DNA from: JBBDYH01 sp040901795 | GTDB lineage: Bacteria > Planctomycetota > Planctomycetia > Pirellulales > JALHPA01 | Reading direction: 5' to 3' | NCBI GenBank assembly: GCA_040901795.1 | Contig: JBBDYH010000025.1 | Span: 1-43,784 of the forward strand | DNA: 43,784 nucleotides | Part shown: positions 33,303-40,594 of the stretch, piece by piece | Numbering within the stretch: position 1 is the stretch's first letter | Layout: the number at the start of each line of letters is the position of its first letter | Notes under the pieces: generated by a model | What the model saw: the letters and a program-made list of their open reading frames with translations, nothing else | Told to the model about the DNA's origin: nothing | The model's database searches: none | Position numbers and translations under genes: made by a program

Positions 33303-34628
33303 TCACTTGATAACGGTCGCTGGTCTTTTTGGCTTGTTGGCGTTTCCGCTTCCCGCCCCGTGCACAGACTGGCGATATTGCTCAATCCGCGCTTGGGCAT
33401 AGCTGCGGTCGTGTGTGAGGTGCAATAACTCGCCGAACGCGGTGACGTGCTTGCCGAAGTCCGAAAGCGAGGCCTCGGGCGGATCGCGCGGCACGCCGAA
33501 GATCGGCAGCCGCGCAAAACAGAAGAGCACTCCCAAGACGGCAAGGTGCAATAGCACACCGCCGAGTGGCCAGATAGAGAATATCGCCAAGCCGCTCGGC
33601 GGCCGCGCCACCGGTTCCGACTCCCGAATCGGCGGACCACCCGGGCCACTTTCCAAAAACACAATCCGTGACGCGGGAGGCAGCTCATTCATCAAGTGGG
33701 CGGCCAGCTTGCGATGTTCGTGATTGACAAGTTGCAGATTCAGTAAGAATGAGCCGTTGGTGACCACGATGAGCTGATTCGGCGGTACGACCGCAGTCCA
33801 AGTATCCGGCGTATGAAACCGGCGGCGCGCGACCAGCGTGTCGCTGCTGTCGGCCAGCAGCATCTCATCCGCGGGATTGAACTGGTAAGTGCTATACAGA
33901 CGGAGGTTGCACTTCTTCGGATCGATGCCAGCGCTCCACGGCCCGGCCAAGGTGGTCACTCGCCGCAGGCTGGTCAACGTTTTGACAGTGAACCAGTTGC
34001 ACGATTCGCCGTCCAGAACGCTCGCACGCGCCTGACTGAATTCGACTTCCGCTTCGTCGAGGCGGCGTTTCGCTTCCGCGGCCTCCGCCGGCGGCGCAGT
34101 CGGTGTCACGGCTTTCCAGTATTCGACGCCGGCGTCGAAGTCGCGGCCTACATAGACGACAGTTCGATTGGCCTGTCCGGTCAGCCAGTTCTCCAACCAG
34201 CGGACGACTTTGGCATCGGGCACGCGGAAGTCGTTGGGAAACCAGATGATCACGTCGGCGGTATCCTCCAGCGCCGGTGATAGCGATGCCCGGCTGATGA
34301 CATTGTGTCCGGCGTCGACGAGCAAATCAGCCAGCACCGCAGTGCCGTTCACGCTCGGACCGTCGCGCGGCCCCGTCCGCCCGCCGTAGGCCGTTTCGAT
34401 TTGTTCTTCGCAGCCGGAGGACAAGAGCGCAGCAACAGCGAGCGCTAAAAGCTTGCACCAGGGTGGCACTGACAAGCTGCCGCAGCTTGTCAGTGGTATG
34501 AAGTTGACACATTTTCGCGCGCCACACTGACAAGCTAGTTTATTAGCGTCAGTCGGCAACGGTGCGCCAAGCTGGCAATCTAGTTTGTCAGTGCCACCCG
34601 ACAGTGAAAGCACATTGAACAATCTCAT
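33303..34628 (-). CDS. DUF4350 domain-containing lipoprotein-like membrane protein
   Basis: The product of the MoxR-linked cluster has the DUF4350 layout: NGTAVLADLLVDAGHNVISR, then VIIWFPNDFRVPDAKVVRWLENWL. A long extracytoplasmic region (about 90-340) follows, then a C-terminal helix (about 355-385; LAIFSIWPLGGVLLHLAVLGVLF) and a cytoplasmic tail. The ATG at 34626-34628 overlaps the upstream stop as ATGA. A signal helix ending in a lipobox (KLLALAVAALLSSGC) comes only about 50 residues later. The codons between come from a 139-base inverted-repeat element. A GTG inside that element (SVPPWCKLL) would give a normal lipoprotein signal and is the main alternative start. Function is inferred only from its cluster. 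Confidence 0.82.
   Translation of the reverse strand: MRLFNVLSLSGGTDKLDCQLGAPLPTDANKLACQCGARKCVNFIPLTSCGSLSVPPWCKLLALAVAALLSSGCEEQIETAYGGRTGPRDGPSVNGTAVLADLLVDAGHNVISRASLSPALEDTADVIIWFPNDFRVPDAKVVRWLENWLTGQANRTVVYVGRDFDAGVEYWKAVTPTAPPAEAAEAKRRLDEAEVEFSQARASVLDGESCNWFTVKTLTSLRRVTTLAGPWSAGIDPKKCNLRLYSTYQFNPADEMLLADSSDTLVARRRFHTPDTWTAVVPPNQLIVVTNGSFLLNLQLVNHEHRKLAAHLMNELPPASRIVFLESGPGGPPIRESEPVARPPSGLAIFSIWPLGGVLLHLAVLGVLFCFARLPIFGVPRDPPEASLSDFGKHVTAFGELLHLTHDRSYAQARIEQYRQSVHGAGSGNANKPKRPATVIK
34461..34599. repeat. 139-base MITE-like element inside the DUF4350 5' coding region
   Basis: The ends GGGTGGCACTGACAA (34461-34475) and TTGTCAGTGCCACCC (34585-34599) are perfect 15-base inverted repeats. 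Inside are a perfect hairpin CACTGACAAGCTG/CAGCTTGTCAGTG (34467-34495) and a second CACTGACAAGCTAG-type segment (34524-34537). It is read in frame as part of the leader. Confidence 0.9.
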
Positions 34629-35446
34629 GCCGCCTCCTGCAGGCTCAATCGCTCCAGCAGTTGCACCGCCTGCCGCCAACATTCTTCGAATCGTTCGCGG
34701 CCCAACGAATGACCGCCGAAAAACACATCTTCGAACGCGATCATCGAGGTGGCCAAAAGCGGCGCAAGGCCTGGGCGCAAGCGTAACTCGCGCAGATATT
34801 GGCGGTTGGTCTTTCCCTTGGTCAAACGGATCGCTTCGCGCTTGTCGAGCTCCAGAAGTTGATGGCTGTAGAGCAAGACAATCGCCCGATCATAATCGCC
34901 CTGCTCCGATGCCCAACGTGCGGCCGACAGCAAATCGCCCACCGGTTGTTCGATCTGAACGGGCAGTTCCTCCAAGCGATCGATACTAACCGGCGCTCCG
35001 ACGAGCGCCGCGCCGCCGGAACTTTGGCCGCGCGGGGTTCGAGTCCAATACATCCTCAGCAGCATGAACAGTACCCCCGCCATCACCACGGCAATCAATA
35101 GCCAGCCGAGCCATTCGAGATCCCAGCTTATCCCAGAACCAGACGGCGCGCTTGAAATGGGCGCCTGCCGTCTGGCCTTCAGGTCGATGCGGCGAATGTC
35201 GTCGCTTTGATCATCGTACCAGGGATAATCCCACCAGGAGTCAAGCGCCCCGGCGCCCGCGGAAACCGCCTCGTCTTCGTTGACTTCGGCCCAGACAGGC
35301 GCTGGCGATGTGAGAATGAGGCAGACGGACACGATGGCGCAAAGCGCTGCGGCCCTTCGGCAAATTGCGAATTGCAAATTGCAAAATGTCAATTTGAAAT
35401 TCGCATGTTGCATTTTGCAATTCCCTTCTGCCGGTCTGCGCTTCAT
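34625..35446 (-). CDS. DUF4129 domain-containing membrane protein
   Basis: The 273-residue product has a signal helix (about 33-52; ALCAIVSVCLILTSPAPVWA), a soluble acidic and Trp-rich stretch, and a membrane helix at about 112-132 (LEWLGWLLIAVVMAGVLFML split by charge). A C-terminal DUF4129 domain follows, with DYDRAIVLLYSHQLLELDK, TKGKTNRQYLRELR and GRERFEECWRQAVQLLERL. DUF4129 proteins typically belong to MoxR/DUF58 clusters. Residues about 8-31 (GNCKMQHANFKL and onward) are translated from an AT-rich dispersed repeat placed before the signal helix. It starts five bases after the preceding membrane gene and ends in an ATGA overlap with DUF4350, so the genes are one operon. Confidence 0.85.
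   Translation of the reverse strand: MKRRPAEGNCKMQHANFKLTFCNLQFAICRRAAALCAIVSVCLILTSPAPVWAEVNEDEAVSAGAGALDSWWDYPWYDDQSDDIRRIDLKARRQAPISSAPSGSGISWDLEWLGWLLIAVVMAGVLFMLLRMYWTRTPRGQSSGGAALVGAPVSIDRLEELPVQIEQPVGDLLSAARWASEQGDYDRAIVLLYSHQLLELDKREAIRLTKGKTNRQYLRELRLRPGLAPLLATSMIAFEDVFFGGHSLGRERFEECWRQAVQLLERLSLQEAA
35361..35422. repeat. AT-rich repeat inside the DUF4129 5' coding region
   Basis: About 62 bases of alternating CAAATTGC/GCAATTTG-type sequence, strikingly AT-rich against the surrounding DNA, are read on the minus strand as GNCKMQ...NLQFAIC. It matches the sort of repeat that yields NCKLQIANCK peptides in planctomycete proteins. Confidence 0.8.
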
Positions 35447-35451
35447 GGACC

Positions 35452-36321
35452 TTATCCCGCGTACTGATATTGCCGCGCGAGCCGATCAGCCTCAGCTCGG
35501 AGCATAAGCTCGACCTCCCATCCCTCGCGGCGGATTCGCAAATCAAGATAACTCAAGAACCGCACTACGTTAAAGAAGGCTGCCACAATCCAAAGCGCCA
35601 CGGGAAGGTAGATCGTATACATCGTGCTGTCGAAGTCATTCGTTTGCGTGAATAGCCCGCGCGCATACCAAGAAGCCAACCAGAGGGCGGTTGCCAAGGC
35701 CGCGGCAATCGCGGCGCAACCCATCAGCCGCGCGAAGAGATCGCCATAATAACCCTGGTGCAGGACACGGCTCCGCTTCCAAGTTGAACGGCCGCTCTTG
35801 CCGGTCCGCAACGGATTTCGTTCGAGCAGGATCACCTCGTCAATATACGGCCAGTAGGTAAAGGGTACGAACCAGGCGATAAAATAGGCCCACATAAACG
35901 GCGTAAAATCACGCTCGAACAATTCCCAGAATAGCGCCTGCGGCATCAGCAGGCCGCGAATCAGAAACTGATAGATGAATAGTTGCGGCAGCGATGCGAT
36001 CGCTTGTCGGACGATCCGGGCCACGGCAAATCGCTCGGAAAACATCGCCTGACCCAAGAGCAGCGTGACCGGCACGGCCGCCAGCGGCGCCTCGAACAGC
36101 ACCAGCAGAACCATTCGAAAGGCATACCAGGCATAGTCCTGCTCTTCGACAAACGTCAGGTCGGCCAGCAGCCAATAGTTCAGGAGTACGAACGGCGCGA
36201 CGCCCACCAGGCTGGCGACCAGCAGCGGCAGCCAATGTACTCGCACCATGTGCAGCGCCAGGTCGAGCAGATCGAGCAGGGCGCGTTCGCGAATTACAAT
36301 TCGCGTTTTGTCAAACTGCAT
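35452..36321 (-). CDS. Polytopic membrane protein of the MoxR cluster
   Basis: The 289-residue product (MQFDKTRIVIRERALLDLLD) has about five or six membrane helices: LPLLVASLVGVAPFVLLNYW, FRMVLLVLFEAPLAAVPVTLLLG, FMWAYFIAWFVPFTYW, MGCAAIAAALATALWLASWYA and TIYLPVALWIVAAFFNVVRF among them. It ends in the soluble tail RREGWEVELMLRAEADRL. A DEVILLERNP segment in the middle is a recurrent feature of this planctomycete group. The start at 36321 overlaps the SpoIIM stop by 11 bases. I know no named family, and the role is inferred only from the operon. Confidence 0.75.
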   Translation of the reverse strand: MQFDKTRIVIRERALLDLLDLALHMVRVHWLPLLVASLVGVAPFVLLNYWLLADLTFVEEQDYAWYAFRMVLLVLFEAPLAAVPVTLLLGQAMFSERFAVARIVRQAIASLPQLFIYQFLIRGLLMPQALFWELFERDFTPFMWAYFIAWFVPFTYWPYIDEVILLERNPLRTGKSGRSTWKRSRVLHQGYYGDLFARLMGCAAIAAALATALWLASWYARGLFTQTNDFDSTMYTIYLPVALWIVAAFFNVVRFLSYLDLRIRREGWEVELMLRAEADRLARQYQYAG

Positions 36322-37321
36322 TGGATCGACTGCCTTGCGGCTCTCGGGGCGGCTCGACTGGGCTCGCCGCAGGCGGCTGGCCGAGGACGACAAAGTAAAA
36401 CATCAACAGCGCGCTCGAGGCGGCGGCGACGAACGCTTTCATCGTGTACGGCAGCGCCGATGGAGAAATGAAACCCTCGATAAAGGCCGCCAGCATGAAC
36501 AGGATCACGGCCAGCATGATTGACGGCACGCTTTCCCGCCCGGCGGCGCGCAACGAGTGCAGGCGACTCCGTCCTTGCGTATACAAGAGCGAGAAACCCA
36601 GTCGCATCCCGGCGCCGGCAGCCAGCACGATCGCGGTGAGCTCGAACGGGCCATGCGCTGTCACGAACTCAAAGAAGTTGTTCTTCTCGGGCACAGTCGT
36701 CATGAACCCGAACACGCCTCCCAGATATGCCGCGTTGAAGACCGTTTCGAACAGCCCGCCGACGCCCGCAAACAGACCGAAGACAAAACATTGCATACCG
36801 ATGCCCGCGTTGTGCCAGATATAGAAGCCGGCCATCATGAAGTTGGCGTTCGGGTCGCGCCCGGCGACCGGCTCCGAAAAGCTCTCTTGGAAGTGCGCCA
36901 TCGCCTCGCGGCCGATCAGCTCGTGGGCGTATTCTGGCGAGGAGCGCGCCAAGAGCATCGAAGCGATAAAGACGCCCCAAAAGAGCACGAACGCCAGCCG
37001 CAGCGCATTGTCACTATAGAGCCGTCGCGGAACGTTGCGGAAGATTTCGACCGACCAGGCCTGCACGTTGAACCGCCGCGCGCGGTAAAGCTGATTGTGA
37101 GCTCGCGCGACGAGATGGTGCAGGTATTCCACGGTGTTGGGCGGTAACTGATAGGCGTCGGCGAGCGCCAGATCGGCACAGGCCGAGCGATACAAGCCCG
37201 TAAAGCGGGCCATCCCCGTACCCCCCAGACGGCGCTTGCGGCGGCGCTCCATCGCGTAACAAAGTTGCTCGAGCTGTCGCCAGTTCTCGCGCCGCTTCTC
37301 GAGCAGTTCAACGACTTTCAT
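36311..37321 (-). CDS. SpoIIM-like (stage II sporulation protein M family) membrane protein
   Basis: The 336-residue product has a soluble head with WRQLEQLCYAMERRR and FTGLYRSACADLALADAYQLP, then YLHHLVARAHNQLYRAR. This is typical of COG1300 proteins. Five or so membrane helices follow, including LRLAFVLFWGVFIASMLLA, FYIWHNAGIGMQCFVFGLFAGVGG and FVTAHGPFELTAIVLAAGAGMRLG. The name comes from a sporulation engulfment protein, but members outside spore formers lie in MoxR/DUF58/RDD clusters and do not imply sporulation. The start codon lies three bases from the end of the 119-base repeat, so its ribosome-binding region is repeat sequence. Confidence 0.9.
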   Translation of the reverse strand: MKVVELLEKRRENWRQLEQLCYAMERRRKRRLGGTGMARFTGLYRSACADLALADAYQLPPNTVEYLHHLVARAHNQLYRARRFNVQAWSVEIFRNVPRRLYSDNALRLAFVLFWGVFIASMLLARSSPEYAHELIGREAMAHFQESFSEPVAGRDPNANFMMAGFYIWHNAGIGMQCFVFGLFAGVGGLFETVFNAAYLGGVFGFMTTVPEKNNFFEFVTAHGPFELTAIVLAAGAGMRLGFSLLYTQGRSRLHSLRAAGRESVPSIMLAVILFMLAAFIEGFISPSALPYTMKAFVAAASSALLMFYFVVLGQPPAASPVEPPREPQGSRSNAV

Positions 37322-37324
37322 CTT

Positions 37325-37443
37325 TTGGAGTGCGGCGACTTGTCGCCGCTTTCTTTTTCAAACAGGTCTTTTAGCCAATTCACATCGTTTGGCCCGCGCC
37401 GCGGTTCAGAAATCCAAAGCGGTGACGAGTCACCGCACTCCAG
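37325..37443. repeat. 119-base inverted-repeat element between RDD and SpoIIM genes
   Basis: The left arm starts TTGGAGTGCGGCGACTTGTC and the right arm ends GTCACCGCACTCCA. Each arm also contains its own hairpin (GCGGCGACTTGTCGCCGC; GCGGTGACGAGTCACCGC). The right end supplies the last codons and TGA stop (37430-37432) of the RDD gene, and the left end stops three bases from the SpoIIM ATG. Confidence 0.88.
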
Positions 37444-38251
37444 ATGTCTCGCGATGGTCGGCGATAAAGGCCCGGTAGTAAAGCGCACAGAGCGTCAGAT
37501 CGTAGCTCGTTTGCCGCGGCAGGTTGTATTGCACAGCCAGCGCCTCGCCGAGCCGCTGCGCAATCTCCGCGCGCCGCTCGCGGCTGAAGGCGTTCCGCCG
37601 CGAAACATACTTCACCAGCGCCCGCCCCAGCGACCGGCTCACCTGCAAGTTGACCGGCAACTGCGCAGCAAGCTGGATCGTCTCGGGGTCTTTCATTTCG
37701 ATCATCGCGGCGCCGTACTGCTTTTCTTCAACGATGACCATTGTGCCGCAGACCAGATCGCCCAGCCGTTGATAGCGCGCGTTCAAGAGCGGTGTGATCA
37801 AGCCCACGAGATAGAGCGGCAAAATAGGAACCGGCAAACCGGTCAGCGGCAACGGCACAACGGGCAGCGAATCTGCGGCGCGGAGGATGTTCCGTAAGAC
37901 CGCTTGCACGCCGTTGATCGGCCGCCCGTCGACGCACACCACACGCAGGCCGTGCATCCGCTTGCCGGGCGTTTGGCCGTTCCAATAGGTTTCGAACAGG
38001 CCGCCGTAAAACCAGGACATGACGAACCAGAACGCCAGGCCCAGTCCCACGCCGAGTCCGCCCAGACCCAGGCCGCCAAACATCAACAGAAACAACACCG
38101 CGACGCCGCCAGCCAGCAGTGCGCGAACGACGACGTCAATGAGGTACGCCGGCAAGCGGCGGCAGGGCCCGGCCACGCGATACTGAAAGGCGATGTTCTC
38201 GGGCGTTTGGACCTCGATACGCAGATCGAGTTGCTTTTGCCCTTTGAGCAT
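37430..38251 (-). CDS. RDD family membrane protein
   Basis: The 273-residue product starts MLKGQKQLDLRIEVQTPENI. It has the RDD signature RRLPAYLIDVVVRALLAGGV, with the Arg and Asp in the first helix, and further helices (VLFLLMFGGLGLGGLGVGLG, LAFWFVMSWFYGGLF, LPLTGLPVPILPLYLVGLI). It also shows NGQTPGKRMHGLRVV and YQRLGDLVCGTMVI, both family blocks. A soluble C-terminal region (about 205-270) follows. The start at 38251 was preferred because the longer frame runs through a hairpin repeat. It is the first gene of the RDD-SpoIIM-DUF4129-DUF4350-MoxR-DUF58 block. RDD proteins may act in ion exchange, but that is not established here. Confidence 0.9.
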   Translation of the reverse strand: MLKGQKQLDLRIEVQTPENIAFQYRVAGPCRRLPAYLIDVVVRALLAGGVAVLFLLMFGGLGLGGLGVGLGLAFWFVMSWFYGGLFETYWNGQTPGKRMHGLRVVCVDGRPINGVQAVLRNILRAADSLPVVPLPLTGLPVPILPLYLVGLITPLLNARYQRLGDLVCGTMVIVEEKQYGAAMIEMKDPETIQLAAQLPVNLQVSRSLGRALVKYVSRRNAFSRERRAEIAQRLGEALAVQYNLPRQTSYDLTLCALYYRAFIADHRETSGVR

Positions 38252-38278
38252 CCAGGCTGTTCCTTTCCGTTGAAGTCG

Positions 38279-38305
38279 GCACTGCTCGCGGCGAGCAGTG
38301 GCACA
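38279..38305. repeat. Hairpin repeat in the RDD/SDR divergent region
   Basis: GCACTGCTCGC and GCGAGCAGTGGC form a tight hairpin followed by ACATGGCATA. A near copy lies at 40437-40463 in the other divergent region near an SDR gene. Confidence 0.8.
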
Positions 38306-38439
38306 TGGCATACTGCGCGACTGCTGCATTATTGGCCATGCTCCGGCGTGCAACAAGCCGCATGCTGATCGCCTTCCCGGCTCGGGCATCGTCCGGTAAA
38401 ACCAAGGAACGTCGAGAACACCGTTTTGAAGGAAGGATC

Positions 38440-39168
38440 ATGAGCTTGCAAGGTAAAACCGCAATCGTAACGGGAGGTGCAACAGGAATTGGACGCGCGA
38501 TCGCCCATCGGCTGGCGCAGGCGGGCGCGCGGGTGACTATCGGCGGGCGACGCACCGTGCCATTGAATGAAGCGACGGTTGGATTCACGGGCGAACAAAT
38601 CTCTTGGCGCCAGTGCGACGTAACCGATCGGTCAAGTGTCCGTGAGTTTGTTCAATGGGCCGTGGAGGAGCTTGGCCCGCTTGACATCTTGGTGAACGCC
38701 GCAGGCGCCAATATCAAGAACCGCAGCATCGCCGAGATGCGCCCCGAGCAGTGGGACGAGCTGCTCGCCGTGAATGCCACAGGCGCCTACAACTGCATGC
38801 TGGCTGTGCTGCCGGGAATGCGCGAGCGCCGCAGCGGCTTAATTGTCAACATCTCGTCGATCAGCGGATTGCGGGCGTCGCGGTTGGGCGGCGTGGCCTA
38901 TTGTGCCTCGAAGTTCGCCATGGCGGGTTTGGGTACGGCGGTCTCGCTCGAAGAGGCCCAGAACGGGATCCGCGTCACCAATATCTTCCCGGGCGAAGTC
39001 GATACGCCCATCCTCGACGAACGGCCCACGCCGGTCACCGCCGAACATCGCGCCCGGATCCTACAGCCCGAGGACGTGGCGGCGGCGGTGTTGATGGTAG
39101 CCGAGCTTCCGCCACGAGCGCATGTGCCGGAGCTAGTTATCAAGCCGGCATTGCAGGAGTTTGCGTAG
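38440..39168 (+). CDS. Short-chain dehydrogenase/reductase (SDR)
   Basis: The 242-residue product is a classical SDR. The nucleotide-binding motif TGGATGIG is near residue 12, followed by GGRRTVP, CDVTDRSS, NAAGANIKN and the catalytic Ser in ISSISG. YCASK follows with the catalytic Tyr and Lys. FPGEVDTPI is the usual PG turn. The GRR stretch after the second strand suggests NADP preference. The ATG at 38440 has AAGGA six bases upstream and gives the standard SDR start (LQGKTAIVTGG). Substrate is unknown. The TAG stop is part of the 109-base repeat that begins at 39165. Confidence 0.93.
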   Translation: MSLQGKTAIVTGGATGIGRAIAHRLAQAGARVTIGGRRTVPLNEATVGFTGEQISWRQCDVTDRSSVREFVQWAVEELGPLDILVNAAGANIKNRSIAEMRPEQWDELLAVNATGAYNCMLAVLPGMRERRSGLIVNISSISGLRASRLGGVAYCASKFAMAGLGTAVSLEEAQNGIRVTNIFPGEVDTPILDERPTPVTAEHRARILQPEDVAAAVLMVAELPPRAHVPELVIKPALQEFA

Positions 39169-39273
39169 GGTGGGACAAGGCCGCCGCGGCCGCCGGCCCA
39201 CCATCTTTTTCCTCAATTTTGGCGTTCTCCAATGGTGGGCCGGCGCTCGCAGCGCGAGCTTGTCCCACCCTAC
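39165..39273. repeat. 109-base MITE-like element downstream of the SDR gene
   Basis: GTAGGGTGGGACAAG (39165-39179) and CTTGTCCCACCCTAC (39259-39273) are perfect 15-base terminal inverted repeats. Internally, CCGGCCCACCAT pairs with TGGTGGGCCGG. The element's own TAG serves as the SDR stop codon. It lies between convergent genes and might also act as a transcription terminator. Confidence 0.9.
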
Positions 39274-39299
39274 ATCTCCCGGCGTGTCTCGCTATCTCC

Positions 39300-40388
39300 T
39301 CAGGTGAGATTCTCCGCCCCATGACCTGCGGCAGTGCGATGTCGCCAGATGTCGACAAGCGCCAGCGAGATCGCCACAATCACCGGTCCGAGCACCATGC
39401 CCGACATTCCAAACGCCGCGACGCCGCCCAGGATCGCGAAGAAGGCGACCAGCGTGTGCAGCCTCATCCGCCTGCCAACCAGCATCGGATACAACAGATT
39501 ATCGATCAGCCCGATCGCGGTCATCCCATAAACAGTGAGCACAACCGCTTGGATCCAATCGCCTTGCAAGACCAAGAAAGCGGCGACCGGCCCCCAGATC
39601 ACAAACGCGCCAAGATAGGGAATAATCGCCAAGAGCCCCATACTGACTCCCCAGAGGAGGGCTGCCGGAATCCCCAGGAAGAAGAAGATCACCGAGCCCA
39701 TGAAACCCTGAACCGCGGCCACGGTCAGAGTCCCAAAGATCGTGGCGTGGATCGTGTCGCTCACCGTACGAAAGACCTTATTGGCCTCGCGGTTGCTCAA
39801 CGGGATCAAACTCCGCACTGCGCCGAGCGCTTGCTCGTTGTCACGTAAAAAGAAGAATAGCGTGAGCAACATGATCAGAAGCTGCATGGCGAGCCAGATG
39901 GTGCCCGTCAACCAACCCGTCATGCTTTGCGTGAACGTGCTCAAGAGCTGCTGGGCTTCTTCGGCAGGATTCAGTTCCTGGCGGACCCATTCGACGGCCG
40001 GTCTTAAGCGCGGATTTTCAGCGACCACTTGCTCCCAGTCGGCCAGTTTCTCTTCTTCCTGAATCCATTGCAGAGCTTGCATGGCTTGCGAGGTGATTCG
40101 CTGGGCGGCAAACAGCGCGGGCACGAGGATCAGCACTGCGATCAGCGCGGTCGTGATGCCGGCTGCCGTGGCACGGTGGTGAATCCACTTGCCCACCCAA
40201 CGGTGTAGGGGAGTGGCGATGATCGACAGCGCAAAAGCCCAAGCCAAGGCCGGCAGAAACGGAGATAATAGCCGGTAGACCAGGTACGCCACCACTGCCG
40301 TGGCGCCCAAAAGTACGATGAGCAACAACCGATCGCGTGTGGCGAGATCGTGCGACTGCGGCTTCTCGTGATCGGTCAGGGTGGCCAT
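39300..40388 (-). CDS. AI-2E family transporter (UPF0118)
   Basis: The 362-residue product is an eight-helix AI-2E/PurR-type permease homologue. It begins with the helix pair LLLIVLLGATAVVAYLVYRLL and LPALAWAFALSIIATPLHRW. A large periplasmic-side loop follows (about 100-160). The later helices include LLIMLLTLFFFLRDNEQ, AAVQGFMGSVIFFFLGIPAALLWG, AIIPYLGAFVIWGPVAAFLVL and LIDNLLYPMLVGRRM, the last being a strongly conserved family block. Members have been linked to autoinducer-2 export and to sodium/proton exchange; neither can be assigned here. It stands alone on the minus strand between two SDR genes. Confidence 0.93.
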   Translation of the reverse strand: MATLTDHEKPQSHDLATRDRLLLIVLLGATAVVAYLVYRLLSPFLPALAWAFALSIIATPLHRWVGKWIHHRATAAGITTALIAVLILVPALFAAQRITSQAMQALQWIQEEEKLADWEQVVAENPRLRPAVEWVRQELNPAEEAQQLLSTFTQSMTGWLTGTIWLAMQLLIMLLTLFFFLRDNEQALGAVRSLIPLSNREANKVFRTVSDTIHATIFGTLTVAAVQGFMGSVIFFFLGIPAALLWGVSMGLLAIIPYLGAFVIWGPVAAFLVLQGDWIQAVVLTVYGMTAIGLIDNLLYPMLVGRRMRLHTLVAFFAILGGVAAFGMSGMVLGPVIVAISLALVDIWRHRTAAGHGAENLT

Positions 40389-40436
40389 AGGGAGAGTCCT
40401 TCACACACCTCGCAAAATCACCAAGTTCGGATGGTC

Positions 40437-40463
40437 GCACTGCTCGCGCCGAGCAGTGGCACA
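40437..40463. repeat. Hairpin repeat in the AI-2E/SDR divergent region
   Basis: GCACTGCTCGC and GCCGAGCAGTGGC form a hairpin followed by ACACGGCGTA. It is a near copy of 38279-38305. Confidence 0.8.
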
Positions 40464-40594
40464 CGGCGTATCGTCGGCGGCGCACTGCAACTGTGGTGCC
40501 TTCCACAATGTTTAGTGGGTTTGGGGCACAGTATATGCAGCCCAATAACCAGGGGACTTATCGGGAAACCGAGTCTTCAGCGAGGGTTACCGAC

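Noticed and set aside
36311..37321. Evidence of sporulation from the SpoIIM-like gene
   Set aside because: SpoIIM-family proteins occur widely in MoxR/DUF58 clusters of non-sporulating bacteria, and no other sporulation gene is present.
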